Shown: positions 10,251 to 20,335 of the stretch, piece by piece
Layout of the letters: each line of letters opens with the position of its first letter
How positions within the stretch are numbered: the first letter of the stretch is position 1
Origin: Saccopteryx bilineata
Lineage: Eukaryota > Chordata > Mammalia > Chiroptera > Emballonuridae
Assembly: GCF_036850765.1 (NCBI RefSeq)
Contig: NC_089490.1
Location: 243,796,562-243,860,561 of the forward strand
Length of the DNA: 64,000 nucleotides
Reading direction: 5' to 3'
Notes under the pieces: model-generated
What the model was told of the DNA's origin: nothing
Databases searched by the model: none
The model's input: the letters and a program-made list of their open reading frames with translations, nothing else
Made by a program: the position numbers and the translations under genes

Positions 10251-12578
10251 TTGTAGACCTAATAAATATTTTTAATTCAATTTTGCTGTTAGTCATTCCA
10301 CAGGAAGGACAATAGATTGAATTTATAGGTTATTCAAAGTGAATTCTTAGCTCTTCTGTAAAGAACTTGAGTTTGTAAGCTAACATTTCAGTGTAACATA
10401 GAATAACATACATTAAAAAAGGATGATTCACACACACATTGTTTCTCTCCCCTAATTATGACATCATTCCTCTCTTTCTGACCTTTTCAAAGTTTCAGAG
10501 GTTTATGTTGTTACATGTTTTGGCTCAAGAATTCACCATCTGGGAAACAAGTATGTGCTGAGATCTCCCTGAAGGACAGATCGTATGTGTGAGCTCTTCT
10601 ACTCAGATACTAACAAAATTCATTTACAATTGGTCTGCAAGTTCTTCAGGGTAAATCCAAGCCCCAATAGTTCCATTGTTACTCAAGGCAAACGTAAGCT
10701 ACATATGAATACTTCATTTCTCCTCTATGAAATTCTATTTAAGATCAATTCACACTTGACAATTACTGAGGTTCTGCTGAATCAATTACTATATAGCCAA
10801 ATTCAACAACTTACGATATAATTTTGATATATTCCTAGAATCTCCATAAATGTTGAGGTCATCTTCATAGGAAATAAATTTAAAAACCACACCTTCGTGA
10901 CCAGTATTTTTTTTATATGTTAGATTCCCACTATTGGATTATTTTTATGCTAACTTCTCTGATAAACAGAATACAGATTTAATGGAACATATGAAAGCTT
11001 GTATCAATGGCAAAGCAATGTATTAAATATTTAGTTATAGCCCTATGTGACTGCTTTTGTCACAGTGGTAATTCTTATAGTATGGGACCCAAAGATGTAA
11101 CAAAGCAAAAGCCACATTTTCCTCAGTGCTTAAAACAGGAAGAAATAACAAATAATGCCCATATCTATCAGTGTAAGTTGTAAGAAAATATATTTATTTT
11201 TTCCATGACAATACTATGATACAATTGTTAAATACATGCATGTTTTAAAAACAGACATAAGTAACATCTTTTAAGAGTTAACAGCCAAGCATACTAGTTT
11301 TACATTTAAGGTCTCTTAGTAATAGGTTGCTTATATTCTATGTTCTTGCTATAGCCATGTTTTCCAAAAGATATGGAAATTAAACTCTGAAATTATACAA
11401 TGATATAAAATGAACAAATTTTCCATTCTGACGCAACATCATCTCCAAATTTTCACAAGGCAGAAAATACTTGTCATCTCTGTAAGTGGAGCTGTTTTAT
11501 TCCACATTAAACTCAGAATTCTGCAATCAGACTGAATCACACAAATATCCCACAACCTAGAGTCTGCTTCCTGTATCTGTATTTAAATGTTTCCTTGTAT
11601 GATTAAGCATGATTTCAGGTACAGAACATCACATCACTCAGGTCAAAAAAAAAAAAAAAAAGAAAGAAAAGGTCTGTAGTGGTAACATTTCAAGAAATGA
11701 GAAAGGGAACAGTTCTAGATCTGCAGTTTCTCCCTATCTTTCAGCTACATTTGCACACACCTGACCAAACAAAAATTAGTAAAGAGTTGCTAGTATTTAT
11801 TTAAAAATTGAAAATATTTAACATATAACATCCCCTTTGAAAAAACACTCATTCTACAAACAACCTTATACAAAACAAAAACTTATATCTGTTCACAGTA
11901 TGTGTATTTTGTAAACAGTAATTCACTATAATGCAATTTTGAGAGTAAACTGATTTCCTAGCATTATTAAGAACTTATGGCTAGCTAGTGAAAGAATAAA
12001 AAGTAATACATTCCTACTAAAAAAAGTTGAGTATTTTAAAATGACCTGACCTTTGGACATACCTTTTAAGGTGGCACCATCTCAGATTTAGGATGTCTTT
12101 CTATCTAGGCCAATCTTTTCCATCAATTCTGAATTGAACGTTTTTTGTTTGCTTGCTTTTTTAAAGGCCATGCTCTTAGGGGGCAGAAATAATGGGATAA
12201 AACAAATCCCAGGTATCGTATAATACCTATCTTTCCACAACAATAAATTGAAGGTTTCTTTTCATGTGTTGTCTTCAACTATTCATAATGTGTTCACATA
12301 TTTCCTAAACATTATGTTGGAAGAAAATAATTAAACAGAAGGATATATCATAAATAATGGGAGAAAGCATTTAGAATCAAACTGGGGGCAGAATATTTTT
12401 TTTAAATGTATGAAAATCATCATTCAGTATTGTTTTCTATGATCAACTGCAAAAATACTAGTGTCAAACCAATACATCTTAACTTGTTTTATGTTTTAAC
12501 AAAAATTGTATTATCCCCGTAAATCTTTTGATATTTTCTAATACATGACTGGAATGCTTAGGAAAAATGGTAAGTTCA

Positions 12579-12591
12579 GAAACTGAAAGTT
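12579..12591. repeat. Left target-site duplication of the ANKRD26 retrocopy
   Basis: GAAACTGAAAGTT, repeated exactly at 17965-17977 directly after the A-rich tail. Confidence 0.85.
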
Positions 12592-13431
12592 GGTTTTCCG
12601 TTTCTAGGACAAGAGCGGGTAAGGGGAGGGAAAGGGGGAGAAGGGTCCCAGTGCCTCCCTGCCTGGTGGTAGACAGAAGGGCAGTTTTGGCAGATGGGCG
12701 AGGGCGCTGCGGGTCCGAAGGGGGCGTTTTCCCTTTCAAGCACGGTGCAGCCCCAGGACTTTTGTTTGCCCAGGGAGGAGCAGCGTGGGAGACAGAGAAC
12801 CCAGGTACCACATCTGAGACAAAGTCCTGGGGAAGATCCACAAAGCTACCAGTGCAGGCAACATAACAAAAGTGAAGCTGATCTGTTGCTCCGGATAACA
12901 GCGTAGATGACAGACAAGATGAACAGGACAGCTCTACGTCTGGCCTGTGCCATGACCATCCGAGTGGTGACGCTCTAGCAGGCAGGAAATGCCTGTTGAA
13001 CCTCTGTGACAATGAAAACAAGACAGCTCTGATTAAGGCTGTGCAGTGCCAGGCAGAGGAAGGTGCAGCTATTCTGCTAGAGTGCGGAGCAGATCCAAAT
13101 GTAATGGGCATCCATGGCAACACTGCTCTCCACCATGCTGCCCTGAGGGAAACGCAAGCCCTTGTAGAGAAGCTGCCTACACACGAAACCATGATCGAAG
13201 TGAGAAACAAGGATGACCTCACAGCACTTATACTGGCTGAAAGTGAAAACGAACAGATGGTGGAACTTTTAGTCTATACAGAGGCAAGAGTCTACCAGAT
13301 AGAAAGCAATCACCATCCAACCTTGGAAAGTATAGAAGAAAGGAGATCTCAAAAGTCTTCTGAAAGGAGCAAAAGTCTTGGTCGAGAAGAGTCTCCAAAC
13401 CAAGAATCAAGAAAAACAAGTTCAAGTTCAT

Positions 13432-13545
13432 AGAGGGAGGAAGAGAGAGACGCGAACATCACTCTATTCCTGAATGTGCCCCAACTGGGGATCGAACTGG
13501 AAATGTCTTTACTTTGGGATGGTGCTCTAACAAACTGAGCTCTTT
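13432..13545 (-). mobile_element. Partial SINE inside the retrocopy
   Basis: GGGGATCGAACTGGAAATG and GGTGCTCTAACAAACTGAGCTC form the reverse complement of a tRNA-type SINE head (B box and A box). It is short and lacks a clear tail, so it is decayed or truncated. It interrupts ANKRD26-like sequence after the ankyrin block. Confidence 0.55.
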
Positions 13546-14149
13546 AAACAGCCTTTCCAGCAAACCTGACATTAATGAGCCTGGCTTCCATCAGATGATG
13601 AAGACTTGGATTGGGAGCCCAAGACGGTCGGTCATGAAGCCAAGCTTAGCTGACGTTACAAAGAAAGAAGCAAGTGCTCCAGAGAACAAAACAACAATTC
13701 AACTGATGTTGATGGAGAACCCAAAGGTAATAGTGGTGGTAAAATGTCAGCATTAGCATTGGGAGAAGACAAAGATGCAGAATCACCTGGGGTTTGGGGA
13801 GTTCCTGTGCGGCTCTCCCACAGAAGTCTGCACAGAAGTCCATTTTTACTTGAGGCTCCAGATCAAAGTAGAAAAACATACTAACTGGACAAGTAGAAGA
13901 TTCTACTGAAAAACCTTCTCACTCAAAGCCTACCACAAAAGTGCAGGATCCTGCTCCCGAGAAAGCAGTACAAATGAAGGATGCACACCATCCAGATGAG
14001 AACTAGACTTAGCAGTGACATCACCGGAAGAACAAGAAAGACTTGATGGAGGTGGAAATACCGTCCACAAAGACACATGTAAAAATCAAAGCAAGCAAAT
14101 CCCTCTCCCACTTTTCCATCTGCAAGAAGTCTCTCAAGAACCAGAAATA

Positions 14150-14490
14150 GGCCCTGGCTGGTTTGCTCAGTGGTAGAGTGTTGGCCTGGCATGTGGAAGT
14201 CCTGGGTTTGATTCCTGGTCAGGGCACACAGGAGAAGTTACCATCTGCTTCTCCACCCCTCCCCCTCTCACTTCTCTCTTTCTCTCTCTCTCTTCTCCTC
14301 CCTCCTGCAGCCATGGTTCGACTGGAGTGAGTTGGCCTCAGATGTTGAGGATGGCTCCAGTTGCAATGGAGCAGCGGCCTCAGATGGGCAGAGCATCGCT
14401 CCCTAGGGGCACGCCAGATGGATCCTGGTCAGGCGCATGCGAGAGTCTGTCTCTATCTCACATCCTCTAACTAAATTAAAAAAAAAAGAG
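14150..14490 (+). mobile_element. tRNA-derived SINE, long type
   Basis: Starts GGCCCTGGCTGGTTTGCTCAG and has a B box-like GGTTTGATTCC, a CT-rich middle and an A-tail. Target duplication CCAGAAATA at 14141-14149 and 14491-14499. Inserted into the ANKRD26 retrocopy. Confidence 0.87.
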
Positions 14491-15124
14491 CCAGAAATAA
14501 ATAGCAAATGTGACAGAGATAATATGTCTGCATATTCAGGACATCCTTCTGTGTAAAAGGAAGAACTACTACATGATGACTCAAAAGAAGGAGCAAGCTT
14601 AAGACAAATCCTCTAACTAAACAAATAACATACTTTGGGATGAAAAGGGTGTATTTGGAGTTTCTGCCTGTGCAGTATCCCAAACATTTCCTGAAGAACC
14701 CACTCTCAAAAATGCTCTTCCGTCTCATTTGTTCCCTGGGTTCTCAGAAGATGCTTCTCGGTTACCTTCTTTGTTTAGGTGAAATTACACTATGAAAATG
14801 ACCCCAAACCAGACACTGGGCATGTTTTTAACAAAAATGAGGTGAGTTTTTATAATGATACAGAAAATAAAAATATAAGGAACCCAGTAGTTACATTTGA
14901 AGTGAAGGGAGACCAAGAGTTTGATATGCAGATGACCAAAAATATGAACCCAAGTAGCAGGAGTGGGACGTTAAGCACTGAACATAAACTTCAGTCTTGT
15001 GATCCGAAAGGACATCTTGAACTGACTGAAATAAAAAGGCTGGCTATTTCTGCAGCTACAAATACTTACAAGAAAAGAGAGACTTTTTTCAGAAACCATC
15101 ATATGCAGATAATTACAGTGCTAG

Positions 15125-15519
15125 TGAAGTGTAGGAAAAAAAGGCTCTTAACATGAATAATTTTTTTTTTTGGCAAAACTTTCTCTAAAACACAGAGATA
15201 AGAACTTACTTTTTCTGAAAGTAAGTTATTCCCTATTCCCAGCCGTGAGGCGGGTTTCTCAGACTGTGGCCATGGGCTAACTTTGCAAAGTTGCAGGTGT
15301 ATAGATAAACATTGTAAAAAAGCTTGTTTCACTGCTTTGTTTTACTGCTATACTTTCTCCCCTCCCCATTCCTCAGTCAGTATGTCCCTATAAAAAGCCA
15401 GCCTCCCCCCCACCCCCCGTGTGGTCTGCACGCATTGCTAGCTAATAAAGACTTCCTAATTTGGCTAATTGTGTGGCAAGACGTTTGTTTCTCGCTGTTC
15501 CTATACAACATATACAACA
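15125..15519 (+). mobile_element. Solo LTR of an endogenous retrovirus
   Basis: Begins TGAAGTG and ends ACAACA (TG...CA), with a 4-bp target duplication CTAG at 15121-15124 and 15520-15523. Internal promoter-like TATAAAA (15389-15395) and poly(A) signal AATAAA (15444-15449) are spaced as in class I (gammaretrovirus-like) LTRs. No internal viral genes are present, so it is a recombined solo LTR. It interrupts the retrocopy; ANKRD26-like sequence resumes at TAACTGTAAGAGCATGG. Confidence 0.72.
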
Positions 15520-15776
15520 CTAGTAACTGTAAGAGCATGGAAATTGAATTTGAAGATGCGGGTAGCTCCCCACAGTATAATGACTGACAGAGCATCTAAA
15601 GTATGTCTAACTGAAGAATTATAGCAAGATATGAAGGGTTGAAGAATGACATGGACATGCTCAAGGTAGAGCTGGCTTTGATAAAAGAGAAGGTTCAACT
15701 TCCAAGTGAGTCTCAGGATGAAAAAGAGCAATAAAATAAACATACTGAGTTAATCCAATAGCTGCAGTATATACTT

Positions 15777-15992
15777 CTCACAAAAATTAGGGGATATTTC
15801 AAAATGACTATGAAGTGATAAGAAAAGCATTTGACTTTTTTTTTATTAAACAAGAACATCAGAAAAGCAAACAAGTCAAAGAAAGTTGTTCAATTATGCA
15901 AATGAGATGCAAAACCAACTTTTATTTCATTGGTGAAAAGGCTGAAAGTACTGAAGTATCTGCATGTTCCCTGATCCCCTAATTTTTGTGAG
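15777..15992. mobile_element. Mariner/Tc1-like MITE
   Basis: Perfect 19-bp terminal inverted repeats: CTCACAAAAATTAGGGGAT at 15777-15795 and its complement at 15974-15992, enclosing an AT-rich, non-coding 216-bp element. TA follows the right end directly, and a TA lies four bases upstream of the left repeat. The superfamily is inferred from the TA flank. Inserted in the retrocopy. Confidence 0.8.
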
Positions 15993-16297
15993 TATGTAGT
16001 TTGGATCAAGAAAGGAAGAAAATGGTGAAGCAGAAACAGAGAACATCAGATTAAAAGAACTCTTAACAATTAAGGAAGTTAAATGAATATGAAAACTGAG
16101 AGTTTAGTTTCCTTGGAGGTTCAAAACCGAGTAAACTTGAAATGGATATTCAGATTAATACATTAAAAGATTAAGTTACAAGAAGCACAAAATCGGTGTA
16201 CAGCAGCCATAAAATGTGCAGAGGAGACACAGGATCAGAGGCACAGGCTTGAAACTGAAAATGCTAAGTTAAAAGTTACAATCAAAAAGCAAGTACA

Positions 16298-16480
16298 GCC
16301 TGACCCGTGGTGGTGCAGTGGATAAAGCATCGACCTGGAACACTGAGGTTGCCGGTTCAAAACCCTGGGTTTGCCTGGTCAAGGCACATATGGGAGTTCA
16401 TGCTTCCTGCTCCTCCCTCCCTTCTCTCACTCTCTCTTTCTCCTCTCTAAAATGAATAAATAAAATCTTTAAAAAAAAAG
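16298..16480 (+). mobile_element. tRNA-derived SINE, 'TGACCYGTGGTGGYGCAG' type
   Basis: Starts GCCTGACCCGTGGTGGTGCAG, has GGTTCAAAACCC (B box-like), a CT-rich part, AATGAATAAATAAA and an A-tail. Near-identical target duplications GCAAGTACA (16289-16297) and GCAAGCACA (16481-16489). Inserted in the retrocopy. Confidence 0.87.
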
Positions 16481-17057
16481 GCAAGCACACATAATTGAAC
16501 AGCTTCAGACAAACCTGTTAGACACAAATTTGAATGATGATCTTGTAGCAAAACTGGAAACTGCATCTTCAAAATGTCTGTCTGGATGAAAAGAGCAAAT
16601 GTCTTCAACAGGAATTATTATGTATAAAAAATATACAAAAGAAGTGTGAACAATTAGAGAATGAAAATGAGAAGTTAAAAAAAAATTCAAAACCCATACA
16701 GAACAGAATAGGGTAGAATACACGGAGGTCAAAAGGTACAAAAGGGAGACTGAAAAAAGAACAAGACAAGATTTAGCTAAAAAAAATAGAAGAAATCAAT
16801 TTTTACAGATGCAAAAAGCTTCTCAAGAAATTTCAGAGTATCATAATGCCTCAATAGTAAGTCAACTGGAACTCAGAAATCAAGATTTGAAATATGAAGT
16901 CTCCAAAATAAAAACTAGAAGATTTGGAGTACTTCCTCTTTGAAATGGAAACTTCTCGATTCTGTAATAACAAAGAACTAGAAAAATGCAAGCAACTCTA
17001 CCTAGAAGAATCAGAAGGTAGAAAGTCATTGGCAAATGAACTAAACAAGACCTAGGA

Positions 17058-17282
17058 CCGTGATGGCAAATCTTTTTATAAAAACCACCCACTTTTTCAG
17101 TGCTGGTCAACCTGGTCCCTCTTGCCCACTAGTGGGTGTTTCAGCTTTCATGGTGGGACCAACCAAACAGCCCCGTGACTGGCCCACCATGAAAGCTGGA
17201 ATGCCCACTAGTGGGCAGGAGGGACCAGGTTGACCAGCAGTGCAAAAGTGGGCAGTTTTTATAAAAAGGTTTGCCATCATGG
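17058..17282. mobile_element. Palindromic non-autonomous hAT element (100-bp arms)
   Basis: A 225-bp element that is almost entirely one inverted repeat. Arms of 100 bp (17058-17157 and 17183-17282) differ at about 11 positions, mostly transitions, around a 25-base centre. Ends are CCGTGATGGC and GCCATCATGG, with an 8-bp duplication ACCTAGGA at 17050-17057 and 17283-17290, as expected of hAT transposons. No transposase. It separates the coiled-coil and C-terminal parts of the ANKRD26 retrocopy. Confidence 0.88.
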
Positions 17283-17964
17283 ACCTAGGAGAAGCCAGTC
17301 TAGGCCCACACCACCCTTATCCTGCAGAAACAGCAGACATGTCGTCATTCAGCACTGTTAACAGGAGGCCCGACTGGGAGATGCCTTCTGGGGGAAATCT
17401 TAGTAATAGTTTTCTTTCCAGTAGAATGTCTAATCCAAGAGAAAACTTGGCAATTCCTTCTTCAAGTCCAGAGCCTTCCTTTTCCTCGAAAGAAATGCAG
17501 CAGGAGATTCAAAAAATGCTAACTAGAGGATTAAAAGAAGATGGTGCTCAAGTTAAATATGAATGCTATCGATCTTATCATGCAATACAGTTTTATCATT
17601 CAGATTCAAATGAAGATCGCCTTTAAGAGCAAAACAAGAACATGCAGAGATTTTAAAGAAAAATTATATGATATAAAATAAATAGGAAAAATATATTTAC
17701 TGACTGTTTATATAAAATGGTAATTGTTTCCATTGATCGCATTGCATTTGAATTTTTTCCTTTTTTTAAAAAAATTTTTGTTTGGAAAGTTGAGTTTGAC
17801 AGGGTGGCACTGATTGAGGGGAGCACATGGGATTTGGGTGGACATCTCTGTGGCACTTGGGCTATTCACTGTGTTGTGTGCCCCTCGCCCAGGATCCAAT
17901 CATTTTCCGTCACTCCGCTGAAGTTAATTTTCTAAATAAAATTTTAAAATTAAAAAAAAAGAAG

Positions 17965-17977
17965 GAAACTGAAAGTT
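17965..17977. repeat. Right target-site duplication of the ANKRD26 retrocopy
   Basis: GAAACTGAAAGTT, identical to 12579-12591. Confidence 0.85.
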
Positions 17978-18923
17978 ATCCATTTAAAATGGGATAATTC
18001 TAAAGGGAAGTACATTTTAAATGTACATAAAGGAATTTAATACCTTTAAGTGAGCCATTCAATCAGGCATACAAAATATTTTTGGCTTAAGTACAGCATA
18101 AAGTCTATATTGTGATGACTGCTTTTATTTTTAAGAGTTCTGTCTACTGCAAAGACAATCTTAGGAGATATATGTAAATGTAATAAAATGAATTTCCTTA
18201 AAAATTAAATATTACCCCCTATTTACATCTCTTAGTTTTTTAGAGTATTGAGTTATAGCAACCAAAAAGAATTATAAGTTACTACTGCTTTGTGTTTAAT
18301 ATTCAATCAGTTATAATTTACTTGAGAGGTTTTGCATTTCTTGTTTCTATGGTTCTTCAGCTAGGCACTTGCACATAAAAACATTCAGAGGGTTTCCCCT
18401 CTTAAAATACTATTTTTAGTTTTCATCAAAGTGTTGCACAGTTAGAATTTGTCTTGTACAGGTAAACTGTGTATAACTAGTACACTTATAATCTAAAATA
18501 TTAACATTCTTAATATAGGGAGAAACAAGCACTACTTATGGTTAAAAATAACAGAATCTTATAATAACATAATTATATGGATTTGGATATATTCTACATC
18601 AAATCACATCTCCTAAAATTTTACCTGACACAATTTTACCTGACATTTAAATTGAATGTTCTTAATCCTCCCTACTGGTGTTGATAATGGTCCTGGTACA
18701 TAATCCATGAAGATAGAAATAGACCCAATCAAACCAAGTAATTTCCAATGATATTCCAAGGCCATATCTAAAAGAGTCATTTCCAGTAAGGTTGGACAGG
18801 AATCCTTTTCTTCTGTGAAACATTTTCTTTTGGATATAATAGATGGGCATGGTACTATGAAACTTTGTTTCAACAGAAAATACCAGTATAAAATAAACAC
18901 TTAAAAAAAACAACAGTTTGTCA

Positions 18924-19299
18924 GCCCTGGCCGTTTGGCTCAGTGGTAGAGTGTCGGCCTGGCATGCAGGAGTCCTGGGTTCGATTCCTGGCCAGGGCAC
19001 ACAGGAGAGGCACCCATCTGCTTCTCCACCCCTCCCCCTCTCCTTCCTCTCTCTCTCTTCCCCTCCCGCAGCCAAGGCTCCACTGGAGCAAAGTTGGCCC
19101 GGGCACTGAGGATGGCTTCATGGCCTCTGCTTCAGGCACTAGAATGGCTCTGGTTGCAACAGAGCAACACCCCAGATGGGCAGAGCATCGCCCCCTGGTG
19201 GGCATGCCGGGTGGATCCCAGTCGGGCACATGCAGGAGTCTGACTGCCTCCCCGTTTCCAACTTCAAAAAAATACAAAAAAAAAAAACCCAAAACAAAA
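18924..19299 (+). mobile_element. tRNA-derived SINE, long type, in the LIFR 3' UTR region
   Basis: Starts GCCCTGGCCGTTTGGCTCAG, B box GGTTCGATTCC, body ending in an A-rich tail. Target duplications AACAGTTTGTCA (18912-18923) and AACAGTTTATCA (19300-19311). It lies antisense to LIFR. Confidence 0.88.
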
Positions 19300-20235
19300 A
19301 ACAGTTTATCAAAACAATGAGTGCTCATAGTAATCAATTAAGCTTGCCTGTCAAGGTGTATTGTTGGTTTGGTACACATGCTGGTGGGTACAAACTTATC
19401 CCAAGCTATATACCTATCCAATATAAAGAAACTCTGGACACATAAAATTAGGGAGAAATACAATATGTAGTGATGCTTTTGCATGAGTCTTTCCCGAGTT
19501 TTTACTCAAACTGTGCAGCCACTTCTAGAGTATTGAATCTTGAAGCCAATAGCCTCAGATCTGTACAAGGGATACCTTGACTCAACTGCCCTTCTGAAAA
19601 ACTCTGCTAAATCAGCAGTCTGGGATGAGACTTAACAAAAAACTACTCACTGGACTTCCATGACATGCTTAGTCTTTGTAATTAGCTAATGATTCCACGT
19701 TATTCTTGAGATGCCCAATTTTATACTTTCAAAATAAGAAAAAAGTAAAAGATGCACAGATTTTAACAGAAAACCACAAAAATTACTTTAAATATTAAAT
19801 AAGCAAAAGGTCTTCCCAGATTATGTGCCTGAGCAGTAGGAAACTTTAAAATAACATTTTCTGCACACTGACATGTTAGGGAGTACTTTAGTTTCAAAAT
19901 ACCATAAAATTGATTTCAAGTTCCTTTTGGAAGAAAATATTCCTTAGTCTCCTTTACTAATCTACATATTGAATTACCCAAATACAGAAAGAACAATAGT
20001 ATTCTTTAATTATGAAAGGTAAAAAGACAACGAAGAAATTATAGGACTAATTTCCCACAAGAACACAAGTTGCATGAAGTTTCAAAACTGTGACCTTTGC
20101 CACACGGTTAAGGATTAGAGGTTCTAAATGCAATCCTTCAGCTCCACGAGCAGTGCAAGTAATGCTGGTATGGGAGCGTGAGGCCTTAAACTTTCCCGTG
20201 AGCAGCTGCTCCGGGGTCTAAGCTGCAGGAAACAG

Positions 20236-20335
20236 CAAGGCCAACACCTGAGCAAATCAACACATGACTCAACTCTCCAGGTACTCAAGGCCAACACCTG
20301 AGCAAATCAACACATGACTCAACTCTCCAGGTACT
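20236..20335. repeat. Perfect 50-bp tandem duplication
   Basis: Two identical head-to-tail copies of a 50-base unit (20236-20285 and 20286-20335), beginning CAAGGCCAACACCTGAGC and ending CTCCAGGTACT. It lies in the presumed LIFR 3' UTR. Identity of the copies suggests a recent event or an assembly artefact. Confidence 0.9.

Larger units (their letters stand above)
12592..17964 (+). pseudogene. ANKRD26: ANKRD26 processed pseudogene (retrocopy), interrupted by six insertions
   Basis: An intronless, full-length but decayed copy of ANKRD26-like mRNA. In order: GC-rich 5' UTR and N-terminus (GKIHKA-like at about 12832); ankyrin repeats (12902-13430, e.g. NKTALIKAVQCQ, GNTALHHAA, NKDDLTALILA); linker (13540-14149); central region (14500-15124, 15524-15640); coiled-coil part (15640-17049); and C-terminal tail ending LKKNYMI and TAA near 17674, as in ANKRD26. 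A 3' UTR with AATAAA (17935-17940) leads to an A-rich tail (17952-17960). It is bounded by a 13-bp duplication, the hallmark of LINE-1-mediated retroposition. Stops and frameshifts occur throughout; the longest open piece is 12996-13433. Other ANKRD26/CCDC144 family members are possible sources. The 247-codon - strand ORF at 12479-13222 is its shadow. Confidence 0.88.

Noticed and set aside
12479..13222. 247-codon - strand ORF, longest in the window
   Set aside because: It is the antisense of the ANKRD26 retrocopy's N-terminal and ankyrin region and spans the insertion boundary; no own domain.
20236..20335. Possible repeat array (CRISPR-like)
   Set aside because: Only two abutting copies without spacers, in a mammalian genome: a tandem duplication.
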